DNA of 41,344 nt, from assembly GCA_032123495.1 (NCBI GenBank), contig JAQBFG010000229.1:1-41344 (forward strand). Reading direction: 5' to 3'. Both the position numbers and the translations under genes were made by a program. Source of the DNA: JAAERC01 sp032123495 (GTDB taxonomy: Bacteria; Zixibacteria; MSB-5A5; GN15; PGXB01). This document shows, one piece after another, positions 1-6,931 of this stretch (position 1 is the stretch's first letter; each line of letters begins with the position of its first letter). The notes below the pieces were generated by a model, which worked only from the letters and a program-made list of their open reading frames with translations, was not told the DNA's origin and did no database searches.

Positions 1-22
1 CAATTAACTATTCGAAAAGTGA

Positions 23-351
23 AAAATGACAAAACGCCTGTCCTTCGAAGGAGGGAACCGATTTCGGCGTAATATAATGGAGGTGATAAAATTACAAGGA
101 TTTTCCGTTAGGGGCAGACGAGGCGTCTGCCGCCCACTGAACAAAAAAAGGGAATCACATTATTTATCAAAAAATAAAAACGACGAAACGAACCCATTAT
201 AAGATTCCGGTAGAAGGGGTTCCTGACAGCATGAGGAAAAATAAAATGGCAAAACGCCTGTCCTTCCAAGGAGGGAACCGATTTCGCTGGAATTTAGTAG
301 AGGTGATATAGTTACAAGGTATTATTATTTTGGGCAAACGAGATGTCTGTT
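23..351. repeat. Two direct copies of a structured intergenic repeat (23-131 and 243-351)
   Basis: Two copies lie in the same orientation exactly 220 bases apart and align without gaps over about 109 bases. Both begin with a near-identical block (31-60 and 251-280, one mismatch); similarity falls along the rest. Copy 1 contains three dyads in a row: the palindrome TCCTTCGAAGGA at 41-52, CCGA-TT-TCGG at 58-67, and a hairpin GGCAGACG-agg-CGTCTGCC at 113-131. Copy 2 keeps the layout but has mismatches in each stem, so copy 1 looks better preserved. No convincing gene lies in this stretch, which follows the end of clpB. It could be a dispersed REP-like element or a structured RNA; the sequence alone does not decide. 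Confidence 0.75.
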
Positions 352-395
352 GCACTCATCTGGCAAACCAACCAGCACTTGGATCGTCACCGGTC

Positions 396-2990
396 TTAAA
401 TCTTGAATATCTTAACAGCTCCGCCCGAATAATCAATTTTAATATTATCATTGTGGGTTATTTCGCCCGAGAGAATCTTTTTTGCAATCTGTTGGCTGAG
501 CTCTTTGGTAATCAGACGTTTTATCGGTCGGGCACCAAAAGTTGGATCATATCCGATTTTGGCTAGATGTTCAATCGCCTTATCTGTCAATTCGGCTTTG
601 ATTCCTTTTTCAACCAGAAGTTTTTGCAATTTTCCAAACTGAAGTTCAACTATTTTCTTAATCTCTGACTGTGATAATGATGAGAAAACAATCGACTCAT
701 CGACCCGGTTTAAAAATTCCGGACGAAGATTGTGTTTTAAAATATTCAGGACTTCCTTCCTCATCCGCTCATATATAGCATCTCGATTATTTTCATTGAT
801 CTGGACCGATTCAGATTGAATATATTCAGCGCCCAAATTTGAGGTCATAATCAAAATCGTATTTTTAAAGCTGACGGTTCGTCCCTGATTGTCAGTCAAA
901 CGGCCATCTTCAAGTACCTGAAGCAAAATATTAAATACTTCAGGATGAGCCTTTTCAATTTCATCAAGTAGTACAACCGCATAAGGTCTTCTTCTGACTG
1001 CCTCTGTTAATTGGCCTCCCTCTTCGTATCCAACATATCCGGGAGGTGCGCCAATAAGTCGAGAAACCGAATATTTCTCCATATATTCCGACATATCGAT
1101 TCTGATAATAGCATCCTCGGTTCCATACAAGAATTCGGCGAGAGCCCTGGCCAGTTCAGTTTTTCCGACCCCGGTTGGCCCAAGAAAGATGAATGACCCT
1201 AATGGACGATTTGGATCCGAAAGACCAGCCCGAGATTGCCTGACCGCATCGGCGACAGCAATAACCGCTCTATCCTGTCCGATAATGCGCTCATGAAGCT
1301 TTTCTTCGAGCCGCAAAAGTTTTTCCTTTTCCGACTCGGTCAGTCTGGTAACCGGAACACCGGTCCACTTGGAGACAATTTCTGCAATATCTTCGCTATC
1401 GACTTCCTCTTTCAACAGTTTTCTCTTTGATTGAATTGATGCCAAAGCGTGGGTAAGAAACTGATATTTTTTTTCCGCTTCGGTCAGCAGGCCGTATTTA
1501 ATTCGAGCCGCCTCTTCATAATTAGCCTGGCGCTCAGCTTCAGATGCCTTCAGCTTCAAATCCTCAATTTCAGCCTTAATCTGCCTGGTTGCATCAACGG
1601 TATCTTTTTCTTTTTGCCACTGCGTCTTCAGATCATCTTTTATTGCATAAAGTTCCTTCAACTCTTCTTCAATTGGCTTGATTTGCTCACCTGTATCTTT
1701 TTCCCGTTTAAGCCCTTCTTTCTCTATTTCAAGCTGTCTGATTTTTTTCTCCGCAGTTTCAAGCTCCTCCGGCATTGAATCTATAGATATTCTCAGTTCC
1801 GCGGCCGCCTCATCCATCAAATCAATTGCTTTATCGGGCTGAAACCGATCAGTAATATACCTATCAGATAGTTTGGCTGCTGTTACCAAAGCCTCATCCT
1901 TGATTTTAATTCCATGGTGCAATTCATACCTTTCGCGTAGTCCACGTAATATCGAAATTGTATCCTCAATATTCGGCGGTTCAATAACAACCGTCGCAAA
2001 ACGTCGCTCCAGAGCCGCATCTTTTTCAATATTTTTTCGATATTCATCGAGAGTCGTTGCACCAATGCAGCGGAGTTCACCTCTGGCCAAAGCCGGTTTC
2101 AGCATATTGGAAGCATCCATCGCTCCGCCAACCGCCCCTGCCCCGACAATTGTATGCAGTTCATCAATAAATAGAATAATTCTCCCCTGAGCTGTCTCAA
2201 CTTCTTTAATAATGGCCTTTAGACGTTCTTCAAATTCGCCCCTGAATTTTGAACCGGCAATAAGCGAACCTAAATCAAGCGCAATTACTTTACGGTCTTT
2301 AAGTGTTTCAGGGATTTCGCCCTTAATAATTTTCTGCGCCAGCCCTTCCACAATGGCGGTTTTCCCAACCCCCGGTTCACCTATTAACACCGGGTTGTTT
2401 TTGGTTCTCCGTGAAAGTATCTTAATAACCCGCCTGATTTCCTCTTCGCGCCCGATTACAGGATCCAGTTTTCCATTTAATGCCAGGGCGGTCAGATCTC
2501 TTGAATATTTTTCCAATACCTGGTATTTTGATTCCGGATTGTCATCAGTCACCCGTGAAGTCCCCCGAATAGATGACAAGACCTTCAAAATTGAATCCCG
2601 ATTGACTCTAAATTCTTTGAGGATCTCCTGTGCCTTGCTTTTTACTTCGAGAATAGCCAATAAAATATGTTCGACTGAAACATATTCATCTTTTAACTGA
2701 TCGGCCTCCTGTTCTGCTTTAGTCAATACATCCGTTAATTCTTTTGAGGCATATATTTGACCACCGGTTTGGCGAGGAAGTAATCGTAGCTGTTCGTCAA
2801 TGCTATTATTTAACTCGGGGATGTCAATACCTATTTTTTTTAAAACTCTGGAAGCCAGTCCGTCATCCTGCTTAATTAGAGACAAAAGTAAATGTAATGG
2901 CATTACCTGCGAATGTGATTCTGCTTGTGCCATTTGTTGGGCATAGCTGAGCGCATCACCCGATCTTTGCGTTAATTTATTTATATCCAT
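396..2990 (-). CDS. clpB: ATP-dependent disaggregase ClpB
   Basis: Hexameric AAA+ chaperone that pulls proteins out of aggregates together with DnaK and DnaJ, in the cytoplasm. The 864-residue product has the full ClpB layout: a Clp N domain (about 1-145), the first ATPase with Walker A GEPGVGKT at 204-211, a long charged coiled-coil M domain (about 400-530, rich in E, K and L), the second ATPase with Walker A GPTGVGKT near 605, and a C-terminal small domain. The M domain separates it from ClpA and ClpC. Length matches family members (about 860). It starts 27 bases after the dnaJ stop, with an AAGGTGG ribosome site, so it probably belongs to the dnaJ transcript. No clear terminator is seen after it. 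Confidence 0.97.
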   Translation of the reverse strand: MDINKLTQRSGDALSYAQQMAQAESHSQVMPLHLLLSLIKQDDGLASRVLKKIGIDIPELNNSIDEQLRLLPRQTGGQIYASKELTDVLTKAEQEADQLKDEYVSVEHILLAILEVKSKAQEILKEFRVNRDSILKVLSSIRGTSRVTDDNPESKYQVLEKYSRDLTALALNGKLDPVIGREEEIRRVIKILSRRTKNNPVLIGEPGVGKTAIVEGLAQKIIKGEIPETLKDRKVIALDLGSLIAGSKFRGEFEERLKAIIKEVETAQGRIILFIDELHTIVGAGAVGGAMDASNMLKPALARGELRCIGATTLDEYRKNIEKDAALERRFATVVIEPPNIEDTISILRGLRERYELHHGIKIKDEALVTAAKLSDRYITDRFQPDKAIDLMDEAAAELRISIDSMPEELETAEKKIRQLEIEKEGLKREKDTGEQIKPIEEELKELYAIKDDLKTQWQKEKDTVDATRQIKAEIEDLKLKASEAERQANYEEAARIKYGLLTEAEKKYQFLTHALASIQSKRKLLKEEVDSEDIAEIVSKWTGVPVTRLTESEKEKLLRLEEKLHERIIGQDRAVIAVADAVRQSRAGLSDPNRPLGSFIFLGPTGVGKTELARALAEFLYGTEDAIIRIDMSEYMEKYSVSRLIGAPPGYVGYEEGGQLTEAVRRRPYAVVLLDEIEKAHPEVFNILLQVLEDGRLTDNQGRTVSFKNTILIMTSNLGAEYIQSESVQINENNRDAIYERMRKEVLNILKHNLRPEFLNRVDESIVFSSLSQSEIKKIVELQFGKLQKLLVEKGIKAELTDKAIEHLAKIGYDPTFGARPIKRLITKELSQQIAKKILSGEITHNDNIKIDYSGGAVKIFKI

Positions 2991-3017
2991 AAATCGCCAT
3001 CCACCTTCAATTCATCA

Positions 3018-4160
3018 CTACATCTCTTTTTGTAATTCTTCGAGGATTTTTTTCTGCTTGGCGCTGACCTTTTTCGGGACAACAATATTAACCTCAACAT
3101 ACTGGTCACCCTTGGTGCCATTGAGTGCCAATCCCATTCCTTTTAGGCGAAGTTTTGTACCGTGCTCGGTCCCGGCCGGAATAGAGAGATTGATTGTTTT
3201 GGTTAGCGTCTTGACCGGAATTTTGCACCCCAGCACTGCCTGAGGATATGAAATCTCGGCACTGGTATAGATATTTTGTCCCTCGCGTCTGAACTGCTGA
3301 TGTTTTTTAACAGTCACGGTAATTATCAAATCTCCATTTTGTCCGCCGTTGCGACCAGGATTACCGAGTCCGCGCAAACGGATTTTGGCTCCATCCTCGA
3401 CCGCTTCAGGAATTTTGACCGCCACTTTCTTTTTTACTTTGGTCGAACCGGCACCATTGCAAACTCGGCAGGTCTGTCCTGGCGTGACTCCCCGCCCGAG
3501 ACATCTTGGACATGGCCGCGAAACAGAAAAGGCACCCTGTGCTGTACTTATCGAACCTCTTCCCCCGCATTGTGAACAGGTCTGCTGACTGCTTCCCGGT
3601 TCGGCCCCTGAGCCGGAACATACTTTGCATGTTTCCGGTTTATTAAGAGCGATTGTTTTTTTGATCCCACTGATCGAATCTTCAAAACTGACTTCCAGCG
3701 TCAAGGCGAGATCATTGCCGCGGGCTGCTGTCGGTTGTTGGCGTTGACCTCTCCCCGGTCTCGCCTGTCCGCCCATACCGCCTGGTCCACCATGACCGCC
3801 AAAGATCGAACTGAAAATATCGGCAAACGAACCAAACCCGCCGAGATCTTCGGCACGGAATGAGCCATTACCCATATTCGAAAAATCAAACCCACCGGCA
3901 CCGCCGCCAAATCCACCCGGTCCACCTCCTCCGGCAAATGAACCGCCATACTTGCGCATCATATCATACTGCTGGCGTTTTTTTTCATCATTGAGAATAT
4001 CATACGCTTCGGAGATATCTTTGAATTTCGATTCGGCTGTTTTATCTCCCTGATTTCGATCGGGGTGATATTTTTTGGCCAGAGTACGAAACGATTTTTT
4101 TATTTCATCTTTTGAGGCGTTTTCGGCAACACCAAGAATATTATAATAATCTTTCGACAT
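3018..4160 (-). CDS. dnaJ: Chaperone DnaJ (Hsp40, type I)
   Basis: Co-chaperone that delivers unfolded clients to DnaK and stimulates its ATPase. The 380-residue product has a J domain with the HPD motif (KKYHPDR, near residue 33), a long Gly/Phe-rich linker (about 73-140), and a zinc domain with four CxxCxGxG-type repeats (CKVCSGSG, CSQCGGRG, CPRCLGRG, CRVCNGAG). Two C-terminal beta domains follow. All parts of a type I DnaJ are present. It lies between dnaK and clpB on the same strand. A terminator-like hairpin follows dnaK, and a perfect -35 hexamer precedes dnaJ, so dnaJ and clpB may have their own promoter. Confidence 0.97.
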   Translation of the reverse strand: MSKDYYNILGVAENASKDEIKKSFRTLAKKYHPDRNQGDKTAESKFKDISEAYDILNDEKKRQQYDMMRKYGGSFAGGGGPGGFGGGAGGFDFSNMGNGSFRAEDLGGFGSFADIFSSIFGGHGGPGGMGGQARPGRGQRQQPTAARGNDLALTLEVSFEDSISGIKKTIALNKPETCKVCSGSGAEPGSSQQTCSQCGGRGSISTAQGAFSVSRPCPRCLGRGVTPGQTCRVCNGAGSTKVKKKVAVKIPEAVEDGAKIRLRGLGNPGRNGGQNGDLIITVTVKKHQQFRREGQNIYTSAEISYPQAVLGCKIPVKTLTKTINLSIPAGTEHGTKLRLKGMGLALNGTKGDQYVEVNIVVPKKVSAKQKKILEELQKEM

Positions 4161-4193
4161 TTATTCCTGCTTCATTTTATTCATTCTGTACAT

Positions 4194-4237
4194 AGCATTA
4201 GCCTTTACAGGCTAATACTATTAATACAAAATGTCAA
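4194..4237 (-). promoter_or_regulatory. Candidate promoter with overlapping dyad ahead of dnaJ
   Basis: Read on the minus strand, TTGACA (4237-4232) is followed by the inverted repeat ATTAGCC-tgtaaa-GGCTAAT (4216-4197), which extends to 9 of 10 paired bases. The repeat covers the place where a -10 box would fall, but no good -10 hexamer is seen at 17 bases. The layout fits a repressor site over a promoter, or a transcript hairpin. It does not match the CIRCE element. The role is inferred. Confidence 0.4.
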
Positions 4238-4276
4238 TAAAAGAGGGGGCGAAGGCAACGAGCAATTCGCTCCCCC
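4234..4276 (-). terminator. Probable terminator or attenuator after dnaK
   Basis: On the minus strand GGGG(G)-A-GCGAA pairs with TTCGCCCC(C), giving a 9-bp GC-rich stem with one bulged A and a 12-base loop, followed by TCTTTTATT. It begins a few bases after the dnaK stop. Partial read-through into dnaJ would give less dnaJ than dnaK, a common arrangement. Confidence 0.65.
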
Positions 4277-4281
4277 GGCTT

Positions 4282-6198
4282 TTATTTCTCTTCGTTGACA
4301 ACTTCATACTCAGCGTCAACTGCGCTACCGTCACTACTACCACCATTTTCTCCGGGAGGTGGTCCACCCTGATTTTCGCCGGATGTCGCTCCAGCTGCCG
4401 AACTCTGCTGATACATTTTCGTCGATGCCGTTTGCCAGAGTTGATTCAGCGCCTCCATCGATGATTCCATCTCGGATGTATCTTCGGTTTTCATCGCTTC
4501 TTTGACCCGCTCAACACCAGCTTCGATTTTAGCCTTGTCGTCGGCATCAAGTTTATCACCAAACTCCTTCAGGTTTTTCTCCGCCTGAAACACAGAAGAG
4601 TCAGCATTGTTTCTAATATCTATTTTTTTTCGTTTTTCTTTATCTTCGGCTTCATTCGCCTTGGCATCATTAACCATCTTGTTAATATCTGCTTCGGTCA
4701 ACCCCGAGGATGCTTCTATCTTAACATTCTGGGATTTGCCGGTTGCCATATCTTTAGCTGTGACATTTAATATACCATCGGCATTGATATCAAAGGAAAC
4801 TTCAATCTGCGGAATTCCACGCGGTGCCGGCGGGACCCCATCAAGGATAAACTTCCCGATTGTTTTATTATCAATCGCCATTTCACGCTCACCCTGAAGG
4901 ACATGAATATCAACCGCAGTTTGACTGTCGGCCGCCGTTGAAAACACCTGCGCCTTGTTGGTTGGGATCGTGGTATTACGTTCAATCAGTTTTGTTGTCA
5001 CTCCACCAAGCGTCTCAATTCCAAGCGAAAGCGGGGTCACATCGAGAAGCAAAACATCTTTAACGTCGCCGGTCAATACTCCACCCTGAATCGCTGCGCC
5101 AAGAGCAACCACTTCATCCGGATTGACATTACGATTTGGCTCTTTGCCAAAAAGTTTTTTTACTGTCTCCAGAACTTTTGGCATACGGGTCATGCCACCA
5201 ACCATAACAACATCATTAATGTCGGCAAACGAAATTTTGGCATCGCTGACCGCATTGCGGCACGGCGCAATTGTCCGCTCAAGAAGATCATCAACCAACT
5301 GCTCCAATTTTGCCCTTGACAGAGTAATATTAAGATGTTTAGGACCGTTGCTGTCGGCGGTGATAAACGGAAGATTTATATTGGTCTCCATCGTTGATGA
5401 CAACTCAATTTTGGCTCTTTCAGCTGCTTCCTTTAAACGCTGCAGTGCCATTGGATCTTTTGATAAATCAATACCATCTGACTTTTTGAACTCATCGGCC
5501 AACCAGTCGATTAATCTTTTATCAAAATCATCGCCACCAAGATGAGTATCACCATTTGTTGAAAGAACTTCAAAGACGCCATCGGACAGTTCCAAAATCG
5601 AAACGTCAAAGGTTCCGCCACCAAGATCATAAACCGCGATCTTTCCGGTTTTTTTCTTATCCAGACCATAAGCCAAAGCTGCGGCAGTCGGTTCATTGAT
5701 GATCCGTTTGACATTAAGTCCGGCTATTTTACCGGCATCCTTGGTCGCCTGACGCTGACTGTCATTAAAATAAGCCGGAACCGTAATTACCGCATCGGTA
5801 ATCTTAGTGCCAAGATAATCCTCGGCCGTTTTTTTCATTTTGGTCAGGATCATCGCTGATATCTCCGGAGGCGTGTAATTCTTGCCATTTATGGTGACAT
5901 CGGCGCCGCCATTTTTTCCGGAAACTACTTTGTATGGATAGTTTTTTACTTCCTGAGAAACTTCATTAAATTTACGTCCCATAAATCGTTTGATCGAAAA
6001 AACCGTATCATGCGGATTGGTTACCGCCTGACGTTTGGCGACCTGGCCAACCAGCCGTTCGCCATTTTTGTCGATGGCAACCACTGATGGTGTCGTGCGG
6101 TTTCCTTCTGAATTAGTGATAACCGCTGGATCGGTGCCTTCAATTACCGCCACACACGAGTTGGTCGTACCTAAATCTATTCCAATTATTTTGCTCAT
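4282..6198 (-). CDS. dnaK: Chaperone DnaK (Hsp70)
   Basis: ATP-driven chaperone that binds exposed hydrophobic segments; it works with DnaJ and GrpE, and passes aggregates to ClpB. The 638-residue product shows the actin-like ATPase signatures: IGIDLGTTNSC at the N-terminus, VPAYFNDSQRQATKDAG, the phosphate-binding DLGGGTFDVS, and VMVGGMTRMP. The linker DVLLLDVTPLSLGIE and the substrate-binding domain follow, then an alpha lid and a Gly/Pro/Ser-rich tail ending in an acidic segment (AEYEVVNEEK). The length is usual for bacterial DnaK. An AGGAG ribosome site sits just before the ATG. It follows hsp20 after 88 bases holding a hairpin; grpE is not in the window. Confidence 0.98.
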   Translation of the reverse strand: MSKIIGIDLGTTNSCVAVIEGTDPAVITNSEGNRTTPSVVAIDKNGERLVGQVAKRQAVTNPHDTVFSIKRFMGRKFNEVSQEVKNYPYKVVSGKNGGADVTINGKNYTPPEISAMILTKMKKTAEDYLGTKITDAVITVPAYFNDSQRQATKDAGKIAGLNVKRIINEPTAAALAYGLDKKKTGKIAVYDLGGGTFDVSILELSDGVFEVLSTNGDTHLGGDDFDKRLIDWLADEFKKSDGIDLSKDPMALQRLKEAAERAKIELSSTMETNINLPFITADSNGPKHLNITLSRAKLEQLVDDLLERTIAPCRNAVSDAKISFADINDVVMVGGMTRMPKVLETVKKLFGKEPNRNVNPDEVVALGAAIQGGVLTGDVKDVLLLDVTPLSLGIETLGGVTTKLIERNTTIPTNKAQVFSTAADSQTAVDIHVLQGEREMAIDNKTIGKFILDGVPPAPRGIPQIEVSFDINADGILNVTAKDMATGKSQNVKIEASSGLTEADINKMVNDAKANEAEDKEKRKKIDIRNNADSSVFQAEKNLKEFGDKLDADDKAKIEAGVERVKEAMKTEDTSEMESSMEALNQLWQTASTKMYQQSSAAGATSGENQGGPPPGENGGSSDGSAVDAEYEVVNEEK

Positions 6199-6233
6199 AT
6201 TTTTCTCCTTTTGACTCCCTCATCGACATTCAA

Positions 6234-6256
6234 ACGGGCAGGTTTTCCCTGCCCGT
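6234..6256 (-). terminator. Hairpin between hsp20 and dnaK
   Basis: A perfect 9-bp stem (ACGGGCAGG / CCTGCCCGT) with a 5-base loop lies between the hsp20 stop and the dnaK start. On the minus strand only a short T tract follows, so it is a weak terminator or an RNA processing and stability element rather than a strong stop. It would let part of the transcript continue into dnaK. Confidence 0.5.
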
Positions 6257-6286
6257 CTTAGATATGCCAATTACCCGAACCAAACC

Positions 6287-6727
6287 TTAATTTATTTTTA
6301 CTTCAATTTCTTTTGGTTTGGCTTTTTCCATCTTCGGAATGGTCAAAACCAAAATACCGTTTTTGTAGTCGGCCTGTATTTTTTCAGCCTCGACATAATC
6401 TGGTAAGGTAAACGATCGTGAAAAAGAACCGCTTGAAAATTCTGACCAGAGATAGTCTGGACCATCCTCTTTTTTCTGCGCTTTCTTTTCTCCGGCGATG
6501 GTTAAAATCCCATCTTCAACCATTACTTTGATGGCGTCTTTTTCAAGTCCCGGTAATTCGGCCTGAAGTTTTAATTGATCCTTATCCTCGGTTACTTCTA
6601 CCCGGGGATTAAATTCGCCTTGAGTTGGCTGCTGCCAGTGATTTCCAAACATTGAATTAAATATCTGTTCAAAATCACGATTGGTTCGTCTGACCATTCT
6701 GTTTGGGTTACATCTAATCATTCTCAT
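6287..6727 (-). CDS. Small heat shock protein, Hsp20/alpha-crystallin family
   Basis: ATP-independent holdase that keeps denaturing proteins soluble until DnaK and ClpB act. The 146-residue product has a short N-terminal arm (RTNRDFEQIFNSMFG), an alpha-crystallin domain from about residue 40 (PRVEVTEDKDQLKLQAELPG, then the A-x-Y-x-NGIL signature as ADYKNGILVLTIPK), and a C-terminal tail with the I-x-V type anchor (IEVKIN). A strong GGAGG ribosome site 8 bases upstream fixes the ATG at 6727. It heads the chaperone cluster. Two short dyads lie 40 to 70 bases upstream and are described separately. Confidence 0.95.
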   Translation of the reverse strand: MRMIRCNPNRMVRRTNRDFEQIFNSMFGNHWQQPTQGEFNPRVEVTEDKDQLKLQAELPGLEKDAIKVMVEDGILTIAGEKKAQKKEDGPDYLWSEFSSGSFSRSFTLPDYVEAEKIQADYKNGILVLTIPKMEKAKPKEIEVKIN

Positions 6728-6767
6728 TTTAAATACCTCCTGTTATTATATTTTCTTTACATTCTCT

Positions 6768-6796
6768 GATAATGATATTATCAATTGGCGTGCCAA
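6768..6796 (-). promoter_or_regulatory. Adjacent dyads and sigma-54-like box upstream of hsp20
   Basis: Two perfect short dyads lie close together: GATAAT-gat-ATTATC (6768-6782) and TTGGC-GT-GCCAA (6785-6796). On the minus strand the second reads into TGGCACG-CCAA-TTGAT (6795-6780). This matches the sigma-54 consensus TGGCACG-N4-TTGCW except for A in place of the C of the -12 GC pair, a position normally strongly conserved. It may be a weak sigma-54 promoter or simply a repressor site; neither is proven. Confidence 0.4.
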
Positions 6797-6883
6797 AAAC
6801 GATAATACGATGAATAACAATAAGATACAAATTTATGGAAGATTATCCGACTGCTGACACTGCCACTACAGCAGACATACTAC

Positions 6884-6919
6884 GCCATTATGGCATCGCC
6901 GCTGACAGAACGGCAGCGG
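6884..6919. repeat. Short inverted repeats downstream of the HEAT gene
   Basis: GCCAT-t-ATGGC (6884-6894) and CCGCTG with CAGCGG (6899-6904 and 6914-6919) form two small hairpins in the gap between the HEAT-protein stop and hsp20. No T tract follows on the minus strand, so a terminator role for the operon ending at 6932 is only possible. Confidence 0.35.
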
Positions 6920-6931
6920 TTTGGCAGAATT

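Noticed and set aside
2212..2700. A 162-codon frame on the plus strand inside clpB
   Set aside because: It lies entirely opposite a highly conserved gene, has no ribosome site and no recognisable protein features.
4161..4281. CIRCE heat-shock operator between dnaK and dnaJ
   Set aside because: The inverted repeat here is ATTAGCC/GGCTAAT with a 6-base loop, not TTAGCACTC-N9-GAGTGCTAA.
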